64,000 nt of DNA from Desulfomicrobium sp. UBA5193 (GCA_002412965.1 DHWB01000011.1:702542-766541); one strand, 5' to 3'. Shown: positions 33,745 to 44,217, counted from the stretch's first letter. Program-made: numbers and translations. The notes: generated by a model from the sequence alone, not told the origin.

Positions 33745-36219
33745 TCAAGGCTGCGCTTTCTCAATCTGCGAGTATTTCAGAAGTATCCTTTCCAGGTCCG
33801 CCATGCTCACGGGCTTGGCCAGATAATCGTCCATTCCGGCCCGCAGAAAGCGCTCCCTGTCTCCGTTCATGGCATAGGCCGTGAGGGCGATGATGGGAAC
33901 GGACTTCATTTCTTCTCCGGCCGCTCCGGCGCGGATGGCCTGGGTCGTCTCCACCCCGTCCATGACAGGCATCTGGACGTCCATGAGCACCAGATCAAAA
34001 GTTTCCCGACCAAGGGCGGCAATAGCCTGGCGACCATCTTCGACCCTGGTGGGTTCGGTCATGAATTTGCGCAGGATCATGGCCACCGTGATGCTGCTGA
34101 CATGGTCGTCCTCGACCACCAGTATTTTCAGCCCTTCACGGACCCGGCGCTGCGACGGCCTGACCTGGAATGCATCCTGGTCCGGAGGCGGTGCGATCCC
34201 GAAGGTGGTGGTAAAATGCATGGTCGTGCCCACCCCCTCCTCGCTCTCCACGGAGATGCTGCCGCCCATCAGTTCAACCAGTCGCTTGCAGATGGAGAGC
34301 CCCAGTCCCGCACCCTGATAGCTGCGCGTGTAGCCCTGGCTGACCTGGGAAAAAGGCCTGAAAAGAGTGCCCAGCTTGTCGTCAGGGATGCCGATGCCGG
34401 TATCGGCAATGGAGAAGAGCACCGTACACTGCCCCTCTCTGGTCTTGGGCAGAAGGGATGTCTGCAGACTCACGTTGCCGCCATGGGTGAACTTCAAAGC
34501 GTTGCCGACCATGTTGGTCAGGATCTGTTGCAGGCGGGCGGGGTCGCCCAGTAGCTGCAGAGGAATGTCCGGGTCGATTTCAAGTTCGAATGAAATTCCG
34601 TCCTGCCTGATGGCGGGAGTGAAAAGAGCTTTGATCTGGTCCAGAAGCTGGCGCAGCTCCAGTGGTTCGCTCTGGATGCTCATCTTGCCGGACTCGATCC
34701 TGGACAGGTCGAGGATATCCGTCAGCAGCCGGATCAGCCGTTCGCAGGACTGAAGTCCCGTCAGCGCATAATCTTCCTGTTCGGCATTGAGGCCGGTCAG
34801 CCCCAGGAGCTGCAGCATGCCCATGATGCCGTTCAAGGGGGTGCGCAGCTCGTGGCTCATGTTGGCCAGAAATTCGGACTTGGCCTGGTTCGCCGCCAGC
34901 GCCAGCTCCTTGGCCCTTCTGAGTTCCGTGATGTCGAGCCCATATTCCACGACACCCAGGATGTTCCCGTCCTCGTCCTTGATCGGATTCAAATAGACCT
35001 GAAAAGCGCGGCCGGTGACGATTTCCCTGGGATCATCCGGACGTGTGACCTCGAGTACCGAGTTGCCAATTGAAAGCACCTCCTCCATCTTGCACCAGGG
35101 ACAGGGGATGTCCCTGTTCTGGAACAGCTTGAAACATTTCTGACCAAAAACTTCCATGCTGTTTGTTTTTTCTCCGAATATGGATTGCGCCTTGAATCTG
35201 TTCGCATTCAGCACGCGGTACTCTGTGTCCATGACGCTTAAGGAACCGGGCATGACATCGATGATCGACTGCAGCAGGATGTTGGTTCGACGAAGTTCCT
35301 CTTCGGCGTGTTTGCGGTCGGTGATGTCGTGCGCGGTGATGACCACTTCGGTCACCTCACCGTTGTGGTCCCGCACCGGCTGGTACTGCAGTCTTCGATG
35401 AATCGCTTCGTTGTCGTCGCCTTGGAACAAATGTTCGTAACAGATTTCCCTGCCTGCAAAAGCTTCATCCAAACGAGGCTGGACCTGGACAAGAAAATAT
35501 TCCTCACCCAACAGATCGGCAACAGTGCGGCCTTCAATCTCATGCCGCGGTTTGCCGAACTCTCGCTCATAGGCGTCATTGACAACAATGTACCGATACT
35601 GTCTGTCCACGATGGACATGAGATCGTCCACCCTGGAGATGATCCGCTCATACTGGAGCAGTCGGGCCGTCTGCCGGCTTAATGTTTCGCTCTGGCGCAA
35701 TCGCCTTATGCCCTGTGAGATGCTTTCGCCCAGATCCGCGAAGAGATCCCTTTCCTGGGCCTCCATGATCAGATTTTTGGGGATCGCCACCGTCAGAACG
35801 CCAAAAAAATCCCCTCCAGCGTGCAGGCGTATGGAGATCGCGGAAAAACCCTCATATTTTCCAGCCAGCGGACAGTCGCCGCATTCGCTGAATGGATCGG
35901 CATAAATCAATGGAAGCGGGGTGTTAAGGGCTTCGATCACGCATCTGGTGAAGCGGCATTGCTGAAAGCGCTCGACCAGGGCGGCAAAATCGTCATCCAG
36001 GCCCGACTGGGCCCAGCGGGTCGCCATGCGCTCCTGGTCAAAGAGGACGATCCAGGCGCTGTTGTAGCCCCGGTTGGCGACAAGAGCCTGGCAAACACCG
36101 TGAAGGAGTTGTCCCTCATGCGGCGCCTCGGCGATGATCCTGCCGACCGATGCGTGGGTTTTGAGCATGGCCGCCATGTGCTCGATCAGTCGCTCTTCCC
36201 TGCTCTTGTCCAAGTCCAT
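33745..36219 (-). CDS. GAF-PAS-PAS hybrid histidine kinase
   Basis: About 824 residues. A GAF domain (20-175) with a Cys pair (FSECGDCPLAGKYEGFSA) is followed by PAS (about 190-310) and PAS (315-445). The second PAS carries GQKCFKLFQ and PCPWCKMEEVL, the CP-x-C motif. Then come HisKA (SHELRTPLNGIMGMLQLL), HATPase_c (IADTGIGIPDDKL, GAGLGLSICKRL) and receiver (VEDDHVSSITVAMIL, LVLMDVQMPVMDG, AKPVSMADL). The ATG at 36219 has GGAGG four bases upstream. An ATG at 36240 and a TTG at 36267 are alternatives without ribosome sites. Soluble and likely redox- or ligand-responsive (inference from the Cys motifs). Confidence 0.92.
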   Translation of the reverse strand: MDLDKSREERLIEHMAAMLKTHASVGRIIAEAPHEGQLLHGVCQALVANRGYNSAWIVLFDQERMATRWAQSGLDDDFAALVERFQQCRFTRCVIEALNTPLPLIYADPFSECGDCPLAGKYEGFSAISIRLHAGGDFFGVLTVAIPKNLIMEAQERDLFADLGESISQGIRRLRQSETLSRQTARLLQYERIISRVDDLMSIVDRQYRYIVVNDAYEREFGKPRHEIEGRTVADLLGEEYFLVQVQPRLDEAFAGREICYEHLFQGDDNEAIHRRLQYQPVRDHNGEVTEVVITAHDITDRKHAEEELRRTNILLQSIIDVMPGSLSVMDTEYRVLNANRFKAQSIFGEKTNSMEVFGQKCFKLFQNRDIPCPWCKMEEVLSIGNSVLEVTRPDDPREIVTGRAFQVYLNPIKDEDGNILGVVEYGLDITELRRAKELALAANQAKSEFLANMSHELRTPLNGIMGMLQLLGLTGLNAEQEDYALTGLQSCERLIRLLTDILDLSRIESGKMSIQSEPLELRQLLDQIKALFTPAIRQDGISFELEIDPDIPLQLLGDPARLQQILTNMVGNALKFTHGGNVSLQTSLLPKTREGQCTVLFSIADTGIGIPDDKLGTLFRPFSQVSQGYTRSYQGAGLGLSICKRLVELMGGSISVESEEGVGTTMHFTTTFGIAPPPDQDAFQVRPSQRRVREGLKILVVEDDHVSSITVAMILRKFMTEPTRVEDGRQAIAALGRETFDLVLMDVQMPVMDGVETTQAIRAGAAGEEMKSVPIIALTAYAMNGDRERFLRAGMDDYLAKPVSMADLERILLKYSQIEKAQP

Positions 36220-36334
36220 CAAACCTCCGACAGCGTGCATTGAAAACTCAAGGGTCTCGCCTTGCAAAGAAGGGATCAGGCCGATGTCGCAAGCAACTTG
36301 ACCTGCATGTTTTGCAAGAGAATGACGGACAAAC

Positions 36335-38659
36335 CTAACGTCCGGATGCGGAATATTTCAGCAGCATCCTCTTCAAATCCGCCATAGTCAAAGGCTTGGC
36401 CAGATAATCGTCCATTCCGGCCTTCAGAAAACGCTCCCTGTCTCCGCGCATGGCATATGCCGTCAGGGCGATTATGGGAATTTTCCTCTTCGCCTCGGAA
36501 GAGGCCGAGGTTCTGATCATTCTGGTGGCTTCAACACCGTCCATGACCGGCATCTGAATATCCATGAGAATGCAGTCGAAATTTTGTTCCTGCAGCAAAG
36601 CGACAGCCTGCCCGCCGTTTTCGGCCAAGGTCACCGCATGCCCGGCCTTCTCCAGCATTTTTTGGATCGGGACCTGGTTCGAGGGGTCATCCTCGGCCAG
36701 AAGGATGCGCAGGCCCGGCGATGCGTGAAAGGCTTCCGGTTTGTCCGGCTTCTCCATGGCGGCAACGCCGTAAGGCAGTTTGAACGGCAGGATCACGTGC
36801 ACTTCCGTGCCTTGACCCAGGGCGCTCTCAAGAAAAATATGCCCGTGCAGCAGTCCGACCAGACGCCGCACGATGGCCAGCCCCAGGCCAGCCCCCTGAT
36901 ATTTTCGGGTGTAGGTTCCTTCCATCTGCGCGAAAGGTTTGAACAGCTCCTCGAATTTGTCATCCGGAATGCCGATGCCCGTGTCGAATACCGAAAAAAG
37001 CACACGCAATTCGTCGCCTCGCGTGGATGAGAGAGGAGTCATCTCCAGCCGGACCGTCCCTCTCTCGGTGAACTTGAGCGAATTGCCCACCAGGTTGAAA
37101 AGAATCTGCCTCAGCCTGGCGATCCCGCCGACAAGCCTGGACGGCATGGCCGGATCGATGATGCACTCAAGGGCGATCCCACTGGCGCTTGCATTGACGC
37201 TGAAAAGTTCCGAAACCGAGTCGGCGAGCTCGCGCGGGCTGAACTCCTCGTCAACGATTTCCATCTTTCCGGCTTCGATCTTGGAGATGTCGAGCAGGTC
37301 GGTCAAAAGGCGGGTCAGACGCTCCGAGGACTTGATAGCCATGGAGACGAAGTTCTGTTGCTCATCATCCAGGCGCGTGGTCTGCAGGAGTTGCATCATG
37401 CCCATGATGCCGTTCAGCGGGGTGCGGAGCTCATGGCTCATGTTGGCCAGAAACTCGGATTTTGACCTGTTGGCGGCATCGGCCTCTTCCCTGGCCCGGA
37501 TCAGGCGCCCTTCCACTTTTTTTTGTCTGGTGATGTCCTGCCCTACGACAATGGCGGTGGGGACGTTGTTCATAAGCGCGCGGACCGAAGTCGAGATGCA
37601 CCATACCCGCCCGCCGTCGGGTCTCAGGATCTGCATCTCCATGGGTGTATTGTCCGCTCCGGATTCGATGCGTCGCATGCGTTCCTGCACAAGCGCGCGG
37701 GATTCCGGGGCAATGGTCTCCAGGGCGCTCTGTCCGATCAGGGCTTCGTGGTTTTCAAGGCCCAGCAAGCGCGCACTGGCCGGGTTTCCGTAAATGTAGC
37801 ATCCATTCTGGACCAGAAGCACGGACACTGGGGCTGACTCGATCAGGGTTCGAAACAGCTCCTCGCTCTCGCGCAGCGCCTCCTCGACCTTCTTTTGCGC
37901 ACTGATTTCAACCAGCACACCCACAACGCCGACAAGCACGCCGTCCCTGTATGCCGGGCGACTGGACGTTCGCACCCAGATCGTCTTTCCGGGTTTCAGG
38001 CACAGTCTGTATTCATTGGTCTGCAGGCGATTGTTGAGGACATCGTTCCATGCGCGACGGATCCGTTCAGCGTCTTGGGGATCGACGATTTCGATGTAGC
38101 TGCTGCCGATCAGCGTCGACGCATCTGGAAAAATGTTGTGCGCGGAGGGACTCAAATACGTGATCCTGCCATTCAGATCGACCGTGAAAACGACATCGTT
38201 GATATTTTCGATCAGTTCCCTGTACTGTTGCTCCGAGCGCCTGAGATCCTCTTCGGCCTTTTTGCGGGCAGTGATGTCTGTGGTGAATCCCTGGTAATGC
38301 AAGACGTTTCCGTCCTCATCACGCACCACGAAGGCGTTCACCGAACCCCAGACGACGGAACCTGCCCGGTGCCGAAAGCGACATTCGAAGTTGACCACTT
38401 CGCCGTGTGTCTCGAGCGCGTTCTGGAATTTTTGACGTTCAAGCGGATCGACGTAAAGCTGTGTCGCAATGTCCGTGATCGAGGCGATGAATTCTTCGGG
38501 AGTTTCATAGCCGAGCAGTCTGGCCTGGGCCGGATTGGTCGAGATATAGCGTCCAGCGGGAGTGGACATGAAAAAGCCGATGGGGGCTTGCTGGAGCCAC
38601 GGGAGACCGGAAAAAATGTCCTTATCGCCGGCGTTCAAGGATGCTGGGGATTGCGACAT
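36335..38659 (-). CDS. Triple-PAS hybrid histidine kinase
   Basis: 774 residues, soluble: PAS at about 20-135 (PIGFFMSTPAGRYISTNPA), 140-255 and 260-380, HisKA (SHELRTPLNGIMGMMQLL), HATPase_c (VFDTGIGIPDDKFEEL, GAGLGLAIVRRL) and receiver (AEDDPSNQVPIQKML, CILMDIQMPVMDG, AKPLTMADLKRML). A GTG at 38665 overlaps the upstream stop codon (GTGA), but the ATG at 38659 has GGAG seven bases upstream and is preferred. Either way it is translationally linked to the kinase before it. Strikingly similar along its length to the kinase at 44218-46593, indicating duplication. Confidence 0.92.
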   Translation of the reverse strand: MSQSPASLNAGDKDIFSGLPWLQQAPIGFFMSTPAGRYISTNPAQARLLGYETPEEFIASITDIATQLYVDPLERQKFQNALETHGEVVNFECRFRHRAGSVVWGSVNAFVVRDEDGNVLHYQGFTTDITARKKAEEDLRRSEQQYRELIENINDVVFTVDLNGRITYLSPSAHNIFPDASTLIGSSYIEIVDPQDAERIRRAWNDVLNNRLQTNEYRLCLKPGKTIWVRTSSRPAYRDGVLVGVVGVLVEISAQKKVEEALRESEELFRTLIESAPVSVLLVQNGCYIYGNPASARLLGLENHEALIGQSALETIAPESRALVQERMRRIESGADNTPMEMQILRPDGGRVWCISTSVRALMNNVPTAIVVGQDITRQKKVEGRLIRAREEADAANRSKSEFLANMSHELRTPLNGIMGMMQLLQTTRLDDEQQNFVSMAIKSSERLTRLLTDLLDISKIEAGKMEIVDEEFSPRELADSVSELFSVNASASGIALECIIDPAMPSRLVGGIARLRQILFNLVGNSLKFTERGTVRLEMTPLSSTRGDELRVLFSVFDTGIGIPDDKFEELFKPFAQMEGTYTRKYQGAGLGLAIVRRLVGLLHGHIFLESALGQGTEVHVILPFKLPYGVAAMEKPDKPEAFHASPGLRILLAEDDPSNQVPIQKMLEKAGHAVTLAENGGQAVALLQEQNFDCILMDIQMPVMDGVEATRMIRTSASSEAKRKIPIIALTAYAMRGDRERFLKAGMDDYLAKPLTMADLKRMLLKYSASGR

Positions 38660-38661
38660 TA

Positions 38662-40725
38662 TCACGCTCCATTGCTTGAGGCCGAGGGAGAAGAATCCTG
38701 TCCGCAGGATGAAACACTTCCTTCACTGTCTGCGGCCGGCAGCGTGAAATAAAATGTCGTTCCAAGGCCTGGGCTGCTTTCCGCCCAGATTTTACCGCCA
38801 TGCTTCTCGACGAATTCCTTGCACAGGATGAGTCCAAGGCCCGTGCTCGCCTCTCCCTCGGTACCCGGCCGCGTGATCTTGCTGTCGATGGAAAACAGCA
38901 TGGACAAAGTACTCTGGTCCATGCCCAACCCCTCATCCTGCACCGCGACGGTGATCATGTCCCCGCTTTGATGGGCCGTGACGAGCACCCGTCCGCCCCG
39001 ATTCGAAAATTTCAGGGCATTGGACAGCAGATTGCGGAGCACGGTACCGATCATGGGCGTATCAATATCGGCGATCAGATCGTCCGGAGTATCGTCGCGC
39101 AAGGTGATCTCTTTTTGTTCGGCGATGGAATGCTTTAAATCGATACTCGACTTTATGATCTCCTTCAAAGGAAACGGACTGCGCGAGCAGTTCAGTGTGC
39201 CCTGTTGCGCCATGGCCCACTCCAAAAGATTCTCCAGGAGCGCAAACACACGTATGGAGCTTTCATTCAATGCGTTCAGAGAGGTGTTCACCTCTTTCAC
39301 CGTCAATTCATCGAAATCCTCGACCAGAATCCTGGTCAGCGAGAGAAAACCGGATATGGGGGATTTGAGGTCATGGGCGATGATGGAGAAAAACTTGTCC
39401 TTTTCCGCGATGGCCTTGCGCAACTCCGCATTGATGCGCCGTATCTCCTCTTCCGTTTTTTTGCGCTCGGTGATGTCGCGCACCGAGGCTACACGCAATG
39501 TTTCTCCCTCAAGCTCAAAATTTCGCGCTTCGACTTCGACAAAAAAAACTTCACCGTTTTTCTTTACAAATCTGATGATGTAAGGTTTTGCATATTCCTT
39601 GACGATATTATTGCGAACAATCTCTCTGTCATCATCGTGCACAAGCATTTGAAGGACATTTTTTCCTATTATTTCCTGCCTATCATATCCAAGGAGCTTT
39701 ATCAGAGAGATGTTCATATCCACAGCTATATGGTTTTTGTGAATAATAATACCTTCCATGGTCAGATCAGAGAGCAATCTATAGCGCATTTCGCTTTCGC
39801 GCGAAGCTTTTTCAGCAGTTTTGCGATCCGAAATATCGCGGCAGAAGCAGACGAACATTCCCCCGTGCAGGCTCAGATAGGATGCGGAGATTTCCACATC
39901 GAAAAAGCTGCCGTCCTTTCTGCGGTGCATACTTTCAAATATTTCAGAGCCGTTTTCCACGATGCGTGCGATGCGCGACGTGGTCACGGAGTCATCCTCC
40001 ACGGCGTCCAGATCAGCGATGCACATTTGTTCAAGCTCTTCTTTCGTGTAGCCCGACATGCGGCAATAGGCGTCGTTGACATCGGTCAGGCGTCCGCCCG
40101 CATCGATGACCCAGAAACCGTCCTGGGTGGTTTCCAGAATGGACGACAGAAAGCGCTCCCGCTCCTGCAAGGCCTCTTCCGCCCTGGCCTGCTCGCTGAT
40201 GTCGCTCAGAACCAGCAACAGTCGCTGGCCCGGTTCAAGCCCCTGGTTCTCGATCCGGCCGACACAGCGCACCAGGAGCCCCTTGCCGTGCAGCGCGAAG
40301 CTGAGCTCCTTGCCCACCGGGTTCTTGAAGAACGCCTTGAATCGCCCGAGGAAGGCCGAACGGTCGGCCGTGGCGATAAAGTCGACCAGCGCCTTGCCGC
40401 AAAGGACATGGGGCTCCTTCTCGACCATTTCGGAGAAGGTCTGATTGGCCTGGGCGATGATCCCGTTCTGATCGATGCTCAGATAGCCCACAGGGGCGTC
40501 GTTGAAGAGACGCGCGAAGCGGTCCCGCGTTATTTCAAACTGCTTCTGGGTGTTGCGCAGCTCCTCGTTCTGGAGTTCAAGTTCGATCTGGTGAACCTGG
40601 TATTCGTGGAACAGGGTCTTGATCTCTTCCATGGAAAGATTTTCGACCGTGCTGATTGATTGCGTCAGGAGAGCTTCAGCCTGCTCACGCAGGATTTTTT
40701 TCTTGGCTTCAAAAGAGTCGGTCAT
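38662..40725 (-). CDS. Triple-PAS sensor histidine kinase without receiver
   Basis: 687 residues, soluble. An N-terminal coiled coil (1-65, including the VHQIELELQNEELRNTQ repeat) leads into PAS domains at about 65-185, 190-310 and 315-430. HisKA has the IIAHDLKSPISGFL H-box and HATPase_c ends with TGLGLILCKEFVEKHGG. The protein stops there, so it must pass phosphate to a separate regulator. Its TGA overlaps the start region of the next kinase by four bases or fewer, so the pair is cotranslated and may form a two-kinase unit. It begins 72 bases after the CheB-CheR fusion gene. Confidence 0.92.
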   Translation of the reverse strand: MTDSFEAKKKILREQAEALLTQSISTVENLSMEEIKTLFHEYQVHQIELELQNEELRNTQKQFEITRDRFARLFNDAPVGYLSIDQNGIIAQANQTFSEMVEKEPHVLCGKALVDFIATADRSAFLGRFKAFFKNPVGKELSFALHGKGLLVRCVGRIENQGLEPGQRLLLVLSDISEQARAEEALQERERFLSSILETTQDGFWVIDAGGRLTDVNDAYCRMSGYTKEELEQMCIADLDAVEDDSVTTSRIARIVENGSEIFESMHRRKDGSFFDVEISASYLSLHGGMFVCFCRDISDRKTAEKASRESEMRYRLLSDLTMEGIIIHKNHIAVDMNISLIKLLGYDRQEIIGKNVLQMLVHDDDREIVRNNIVKEYAKPYIIRFVKKNGEVFFVEVEARNFELEGETLRVASVRDITERKKTEEEIRRINAELRKAIAEKDKFFSIIAHDLKSPISGFLSLTRILVEDFDELTVKEVNTSLNALNESSIRVFALLENLLEWAMAQQGTLNCSRSPFPLKEIIKSSIDLKHSIAEQKEITLRDDTPDDLIADIDTPMIGTVLRNLLSNALKFSNRGGRVLVTAHQSGDMITVAVQDEGLGMDQSTLSMLFSIDSKITRPGTEGEASTGLGLILCKEFVEKHGGKIWAESSPGLGTTFYFTLPAADSEGSVSSCGQDSSPSASSNGA

Positions 40726-40797
40726 ATTTCTCTCATTTCGGAGTTGTCCGCTATCATTTTCAGATGACAGATGAAGTGAGCATGCGTTTGGTTACGG

Positions 40798-43700
40798 TCA
40801 AGAGTTCCGGTCAAGGGCTGGATCGGCTGTTACCTCGGGGCACTCGATCTCGGCAAAGATGCAGGCGAACTGGCCAAGGACCGGACGGAAAACCGTGACC
40901 TGAAAGTTTTTGCCAAGATCCGGCGAATAGTGCTCGAATTTGGCGTGATTGCCGGTCAGAGCCACACGTCCGCAGGACTCGATCCAGTCGTGTTCCGTGC
41001 CCGGCAGAATTTCCAGGACGGTCCTGCCCAGAATCTCGTCGCCCCTGAGCCCGGTCAACCTCTCGAAAGCCGGATTTACGGCCAGAAAACGATAGTCAAC
41101 GGGTTTGCCATTTTCGTCGCAGATGATCTCGTGCAACGAAAACCCGTTGAACATTTCCCGAAAAAGCGCCTGGAAGTCCTGCTCCGCCTGACGTTTTTCA
41201 GTTATGTCCTCAAATGTCGCATAAACCTGCGAAGGCGTGTCCTCGCCGGGCTTGACCAGCGGCATGGCGGTTATGGAGAGCCAGATGTGCGCGTTCTTTT
41301 CGGGATGGAAAACCCCTCTCACCACCGGTCCCTCCTTGCGCCCTGTCAGCAAGGCGATCATGGACGGATGGTGCTTTCCGGATACGCTCGAACCATCCTC
41401 GCGGATCATCTTCCAGCGCGGGTCCATGGATGTCTTGCCCAGCATCTGGTCCAGAGTGAGGCCAAGAATGCGCGCCGCGGCGGGATTGGCGGAGACGATG
41501 GAGCCGTCGGCCGCATGGTAGACCACGCCGAGGGGGAGGGTTTCAAAGAGGGCCCGGAATTCTTCCTCGCTTGCGCGCAGAGCCTCCTCCCCGAGCCTCA
41601 GGCGGGTAATGTCCACAAAGGAGACCAGCGTGCCGGAGAAGACCTTCGGCCCCACGGAGTACGGCACCACCCGCATGAGATACCAGCGGCCATCCTTGGC
41701 TCGGACCTCGTGCTCGGTCATCTTCCCGAGCCTGTGCACCGACTCGATGATCCGGACCGGGTCGGCATTTTCCAGCTGGTGGGAAATATCCTGCAAGGAC
41801 CGCCCCACATCCGTGCCGAGCACATTGAACACATCGGCGACTTTGGGTGAAAAGCGCCTGATATCCATGTTCTCGTCGAGCAGAAGCTGTCCGATCTGGC
41901 TGACGTTCAAGAGGTTGTCCACGTCATTGTGCAGCTCGCTCAGCTCCACGATCTTGGACTGGTATTCGGAATTGACCGAATACAGCTCCTCGTTGGTGGA
42001 CTGCAGCTCCTCGTTGGTCGATTGCAGCTCCTCGTTGCTGGCCAGGAGCTCCTCGTTGGTGGCCTGCAATTCCTCGTTGGCGGTCTCCAGCTCCTCCACC
42101 GTGGCCTGCAGATTCTCGCGGGTGAACTGCAGCTCCTGCTCCAGATCGTTGATCCGCTGCTCGGCCTCAAGGGACAGGTCGTAGGCCTGAATGCCCTGTG
42201 TTTTGTCCAGAATGTCGGGCCTCGCGACCTCTTCCAGAAAGACGGCCACCAGCGGCTCCTGTCCTTTTTTCTGAGGCAGGGGCAGAATCCGCAGGTCCAC
42301 TATCTTGACCGCATCCATGTCCCGCAGCTTGATGTTGGAGAAACGCAGTGGCTCATTCTTGCGAAAAACCTTCTGGATGCCGGTGGAAAGCGGAATGGCC
42401 AGGTCCTTGGCCGCCATCTTGGAGATGTCTCTTGAGAGCTTGCCCGACGGCAGCTTGAAATACCCCCTGGTGTCTCCGAAGATGTGCAAGACCTCCATCT
42501 GATCGTTGACGACCACGGCCAGGGGAAAATTGTCCGCGCTCAGGGCTTCCAGAAAACGCTCCAGAATGCGGTCATCACTGACTTGGGGATCCCTGCGTAC
42601 GACCGGAAAACGGCTGCCCAGGTCGCGGTAGGTCGAACCCGGCACCTGGGGCAGGTCGTGAGAATCGAGGCTGTGCTTGAGCCGTCCCCTGGTGCGGTAA
42701 ATCTTGTATTTGTGATCAAGGCTCTCGTAACAGTCACCCATCTCGCCGATGGTCTCGCTGGTGCCGAGCAGCAAAACACCCTGGGCGTTGAGAGAGAAAT
42801 TGAAAAACTCCAGAACCTTGCGCTGCAAGACCGGCTGCAGGTAGATGAGCAGATTGCGGCAGGACACGAGGTCGATGTTGGTGAACGGAGGATCCTTGAT
42901 CAGATTGTGTTGCGCAAAGACGACCATCTCGCGGATATTGCGCGATATCTGGTAGCTGTCCTGCTTGCGGTAGAAATACTTGCTCAGCAGCTCCTGCGGG
43001 ACATCGGCGGCGATGCTCTCGGGGTAGACTCCGTTGGCCGCGAAAAGGACGGCGTCGCGGTCGATGTCAGTGGCGAAGATTTTCAGGTCACGGTTGATTC
43101 CCGACTGCTGCATGTACTCCTTGGCCAGGATGGCCAGGGTGTAAGCCTCCTCGCCAGTCGAACACCCGGCGATCCAGAACCGGCTCTCTTTTCCGGAGGC
43201 GCGGTCCAGAATTTCGGGCAGCCAGTTCTCCTTCAGGAGATCAAACACCTCCCGGTCGCGAAAGAACCTGGTCACGCCGATCAGAAATTCGCGGAACAGT
43301 GTGCCCGCCTCTCCGGGATAATGCTGCATGAAGGCCACATAGTCCCGGATCTCGTCGATGCGGTTGATGGACATGCGCCGTTCGATGCGCCGGGTCACCG
43401 TGCTGGGCTTGTAGTAGGTGAAGTCGGCCTTGAACTTGTCACGCAGGATGGCGAAGATGCGGGTCAGGGCGTCCTCGTCGCTGATGACGGTTTCAGAGCG
43501 CTCGGCTTTTATGACAAAGGGATGCTTGGCGTAGGAAAGCAGCCGCTCGGGCATCTCATCGGGGGGCAGGATGAAGTCCACCAGCCCCGTGGAGATGGAC
43601 GCCCTCGGCATGCTGTCGAACTTGGCCGAGCTTTCGCTCTGGACCATGGCCATGCCGCCGAACTCCTTGATGGCCCGAACCCCGCGCATGCCGTCGCTGC

Positions 43701-44157
43701 CTGATCCCGAAAGAATGACCGCCACGGCCTTGTCCCCCTGATCTTCGGCCAGGGAGCGCAGAAATATGTCGATGGGCAGGTTGATGGTGCCCTTGACGTG
43801 TTCCTGATCATTCAGGAGCAGCTTGCCGTGAAAGATTGTCAGATTCTTCTTGGGCGGGATCAGATAGACGTTGTTTGGCATGACGGGCATGCCTTCTTCG
43901 GCCCTGTGCACCTTCATTTTGGTCTTCTTGGACAAAATTTCGACCATCAGGCTCTTGTAGTCCGGAGAAAGGTGCTGGATGACGATGAATGCCATGCCAC
44001 TGTCCGAGGCCATGCCCGTAAAAAAGGCTTCAATGGCCTCAAGCCCCCCCGCCGAGGCCCCCACCGCCACATACAAAGATGGCTTGATCTGGGTCTGCGG
44101 GTGAGATGAAGAGACTGATGCAGGCTTTTTCTGCTTGCGGGAAGAAATTCTCGGCAT
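40798..44157 (-). CDS. CheB-CheR fusion with coiled coil and three PAS domains
   Basis: 1119 residues. The CheB methylesterase domain (about 28-210) has GASAGGLEAIEAF, VIQHLSPDYKS and LSGSGSDGMRG. A full CheR domain (about 225-490) has TRFFRDREVF, AGCSTGEEAYTLAI, IFATDIDRDAVL and IDLVSCRNLLIYL. After a linker, a heptad coiled coil (about 655-735, repeated T/S-N-E-E-L) and three PAS domains follow. It ends after the last PAS, lacking the kinase domain many CheB-CheR proteins carry. No receiver precedes CheB. GAGG is seven bases before the ATG. Likely a methylation-type signalling protein for a non-chemotaxis pathway (inference). Confidence 0.92.
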   Translation of the reverse strand: MPRISSRKQKKPASVSSSHPQTQIKPSLYVAVGASAGGLEAIEAFFTGMASDSGMAFIVIQHLSPDYKSLMVEILSKKTKMKVHRAEEGMPVMPNNVYLIPPKKNLTIFHGKLLLNDQEHVKGTINLPIDIFLRSLAEDQGDKAVAVILSGSGSDGMRGVRAIKEFGGMAMVQSESSAKFDSMPRASISTGLVDFILPPDEMPERLLSYAKHPFVIKAERSETVISDEDALTRIFAILRDKFKADFTYYKPSTVTRRIERRMSINRIDEIRDYVAFMQHYPGEAGTLFREFLIGVTRFFRDREVFDLLKENWLPEILDRASGKESRFWIAGCSTGEEAYTLAILAKEYMQQSGINRDLKIFATDIDRDAVLFAANGVYPESIAADVPQELLSKYFYRKQDSYQISRNIREMVVFAQHNLIKDPPFTNIDLVSCRNLLIYLQPVLQRKVLEFFNFSLNAQGVLLLGTSETIGEMGDCYESLDHKYKIYRTRGRLKHSLDSHDLPQVPGSTYRDLGSRFPVVRRDPQVSDDRILERFLEALSADNFPLAVVVNDQMEVLHIFGDTRGYFKLPSGKLSRDISKMAAKDLAIPLSTGIQKVFRKNEPLRFSNIKLRDMDAVKIVDLRILPLPQKKGQEPLVAVFLEEVARPDILDKTQGIQAYDLSLEAEQRINDLEQELQFTRENLQATVEELETANEELQATNEELLASNEELQSTNEELQSTNEELYSVNSEYQSKIVELSELHNDVDNLLNVSQIGQLLLDENMDIRRFSPKVADVFNVLGTDVGRSLQDISHQLENADPVRIIESVHRLGKMTEHEVRAKDGRWYLMRVVPYSVGPKVFSGTLVSFVDITRLRLGEEALRASEEEFRALFETLPLGVVYHAADGSIVSANPAAARILGLTLDQMLGKTSMDPRWKMIREDGSSVSGKHHPSMIALLTGRKEGPVVRGVFHPEKNAHIWLSITAMPLVKPGEDTPSQVYATFEDITEKRQAEQDFQALFREMFNGFSLHEIICDENGKPVDYRFLAVNPAFERLTGLRGDEILGRTVLEILPGTEHDWIESCGRVALTGNHAKFEHYSPDLGKNFQVTVFRPVLGQFACIFAEIECPEVTADPALDRNS
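41985..42095 (-). repeat. Tandem 21-bp coding repeats (coiled-coil heptads)
   Basis: Degenerate repeats of CTCCTCGTTGGTxxxCTGCAG encode successive NEELQST heptads of the coiled coil in the CheB-CheR-PAS protein. Confidence 0.9.
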
Positions 44158-44179
44158 TCAATGACCTCGTTCAAATGGT

Positions 44180-44208
44180 TTTATAATAGGCTTTCAAGTC
44201 CCGGACAA
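44180..44208 (-). promoter_or_regulatory. Candidate promoter for the CheB-CheR-PAS gene
   Basis: On the minus strand TTGTCC (44203-44208), 17 bases, TATAAA (44180-44185), about 20 bases before the ATG at 44157. It lies in the 60-base gap after the upstream kinase, suggesting an independent start. Confidence 0.4.
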
Positions 44209-44217
44209 TTTGCGACG

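Noticed and set aside
41985..42095. Regular short repeats reminiscent of a CRISPR array
   Set aside because: The repeats are 21 bases, spacer-free, in frame, and encode coiled-coil heptads of the CheB-CheR-PAS protein.
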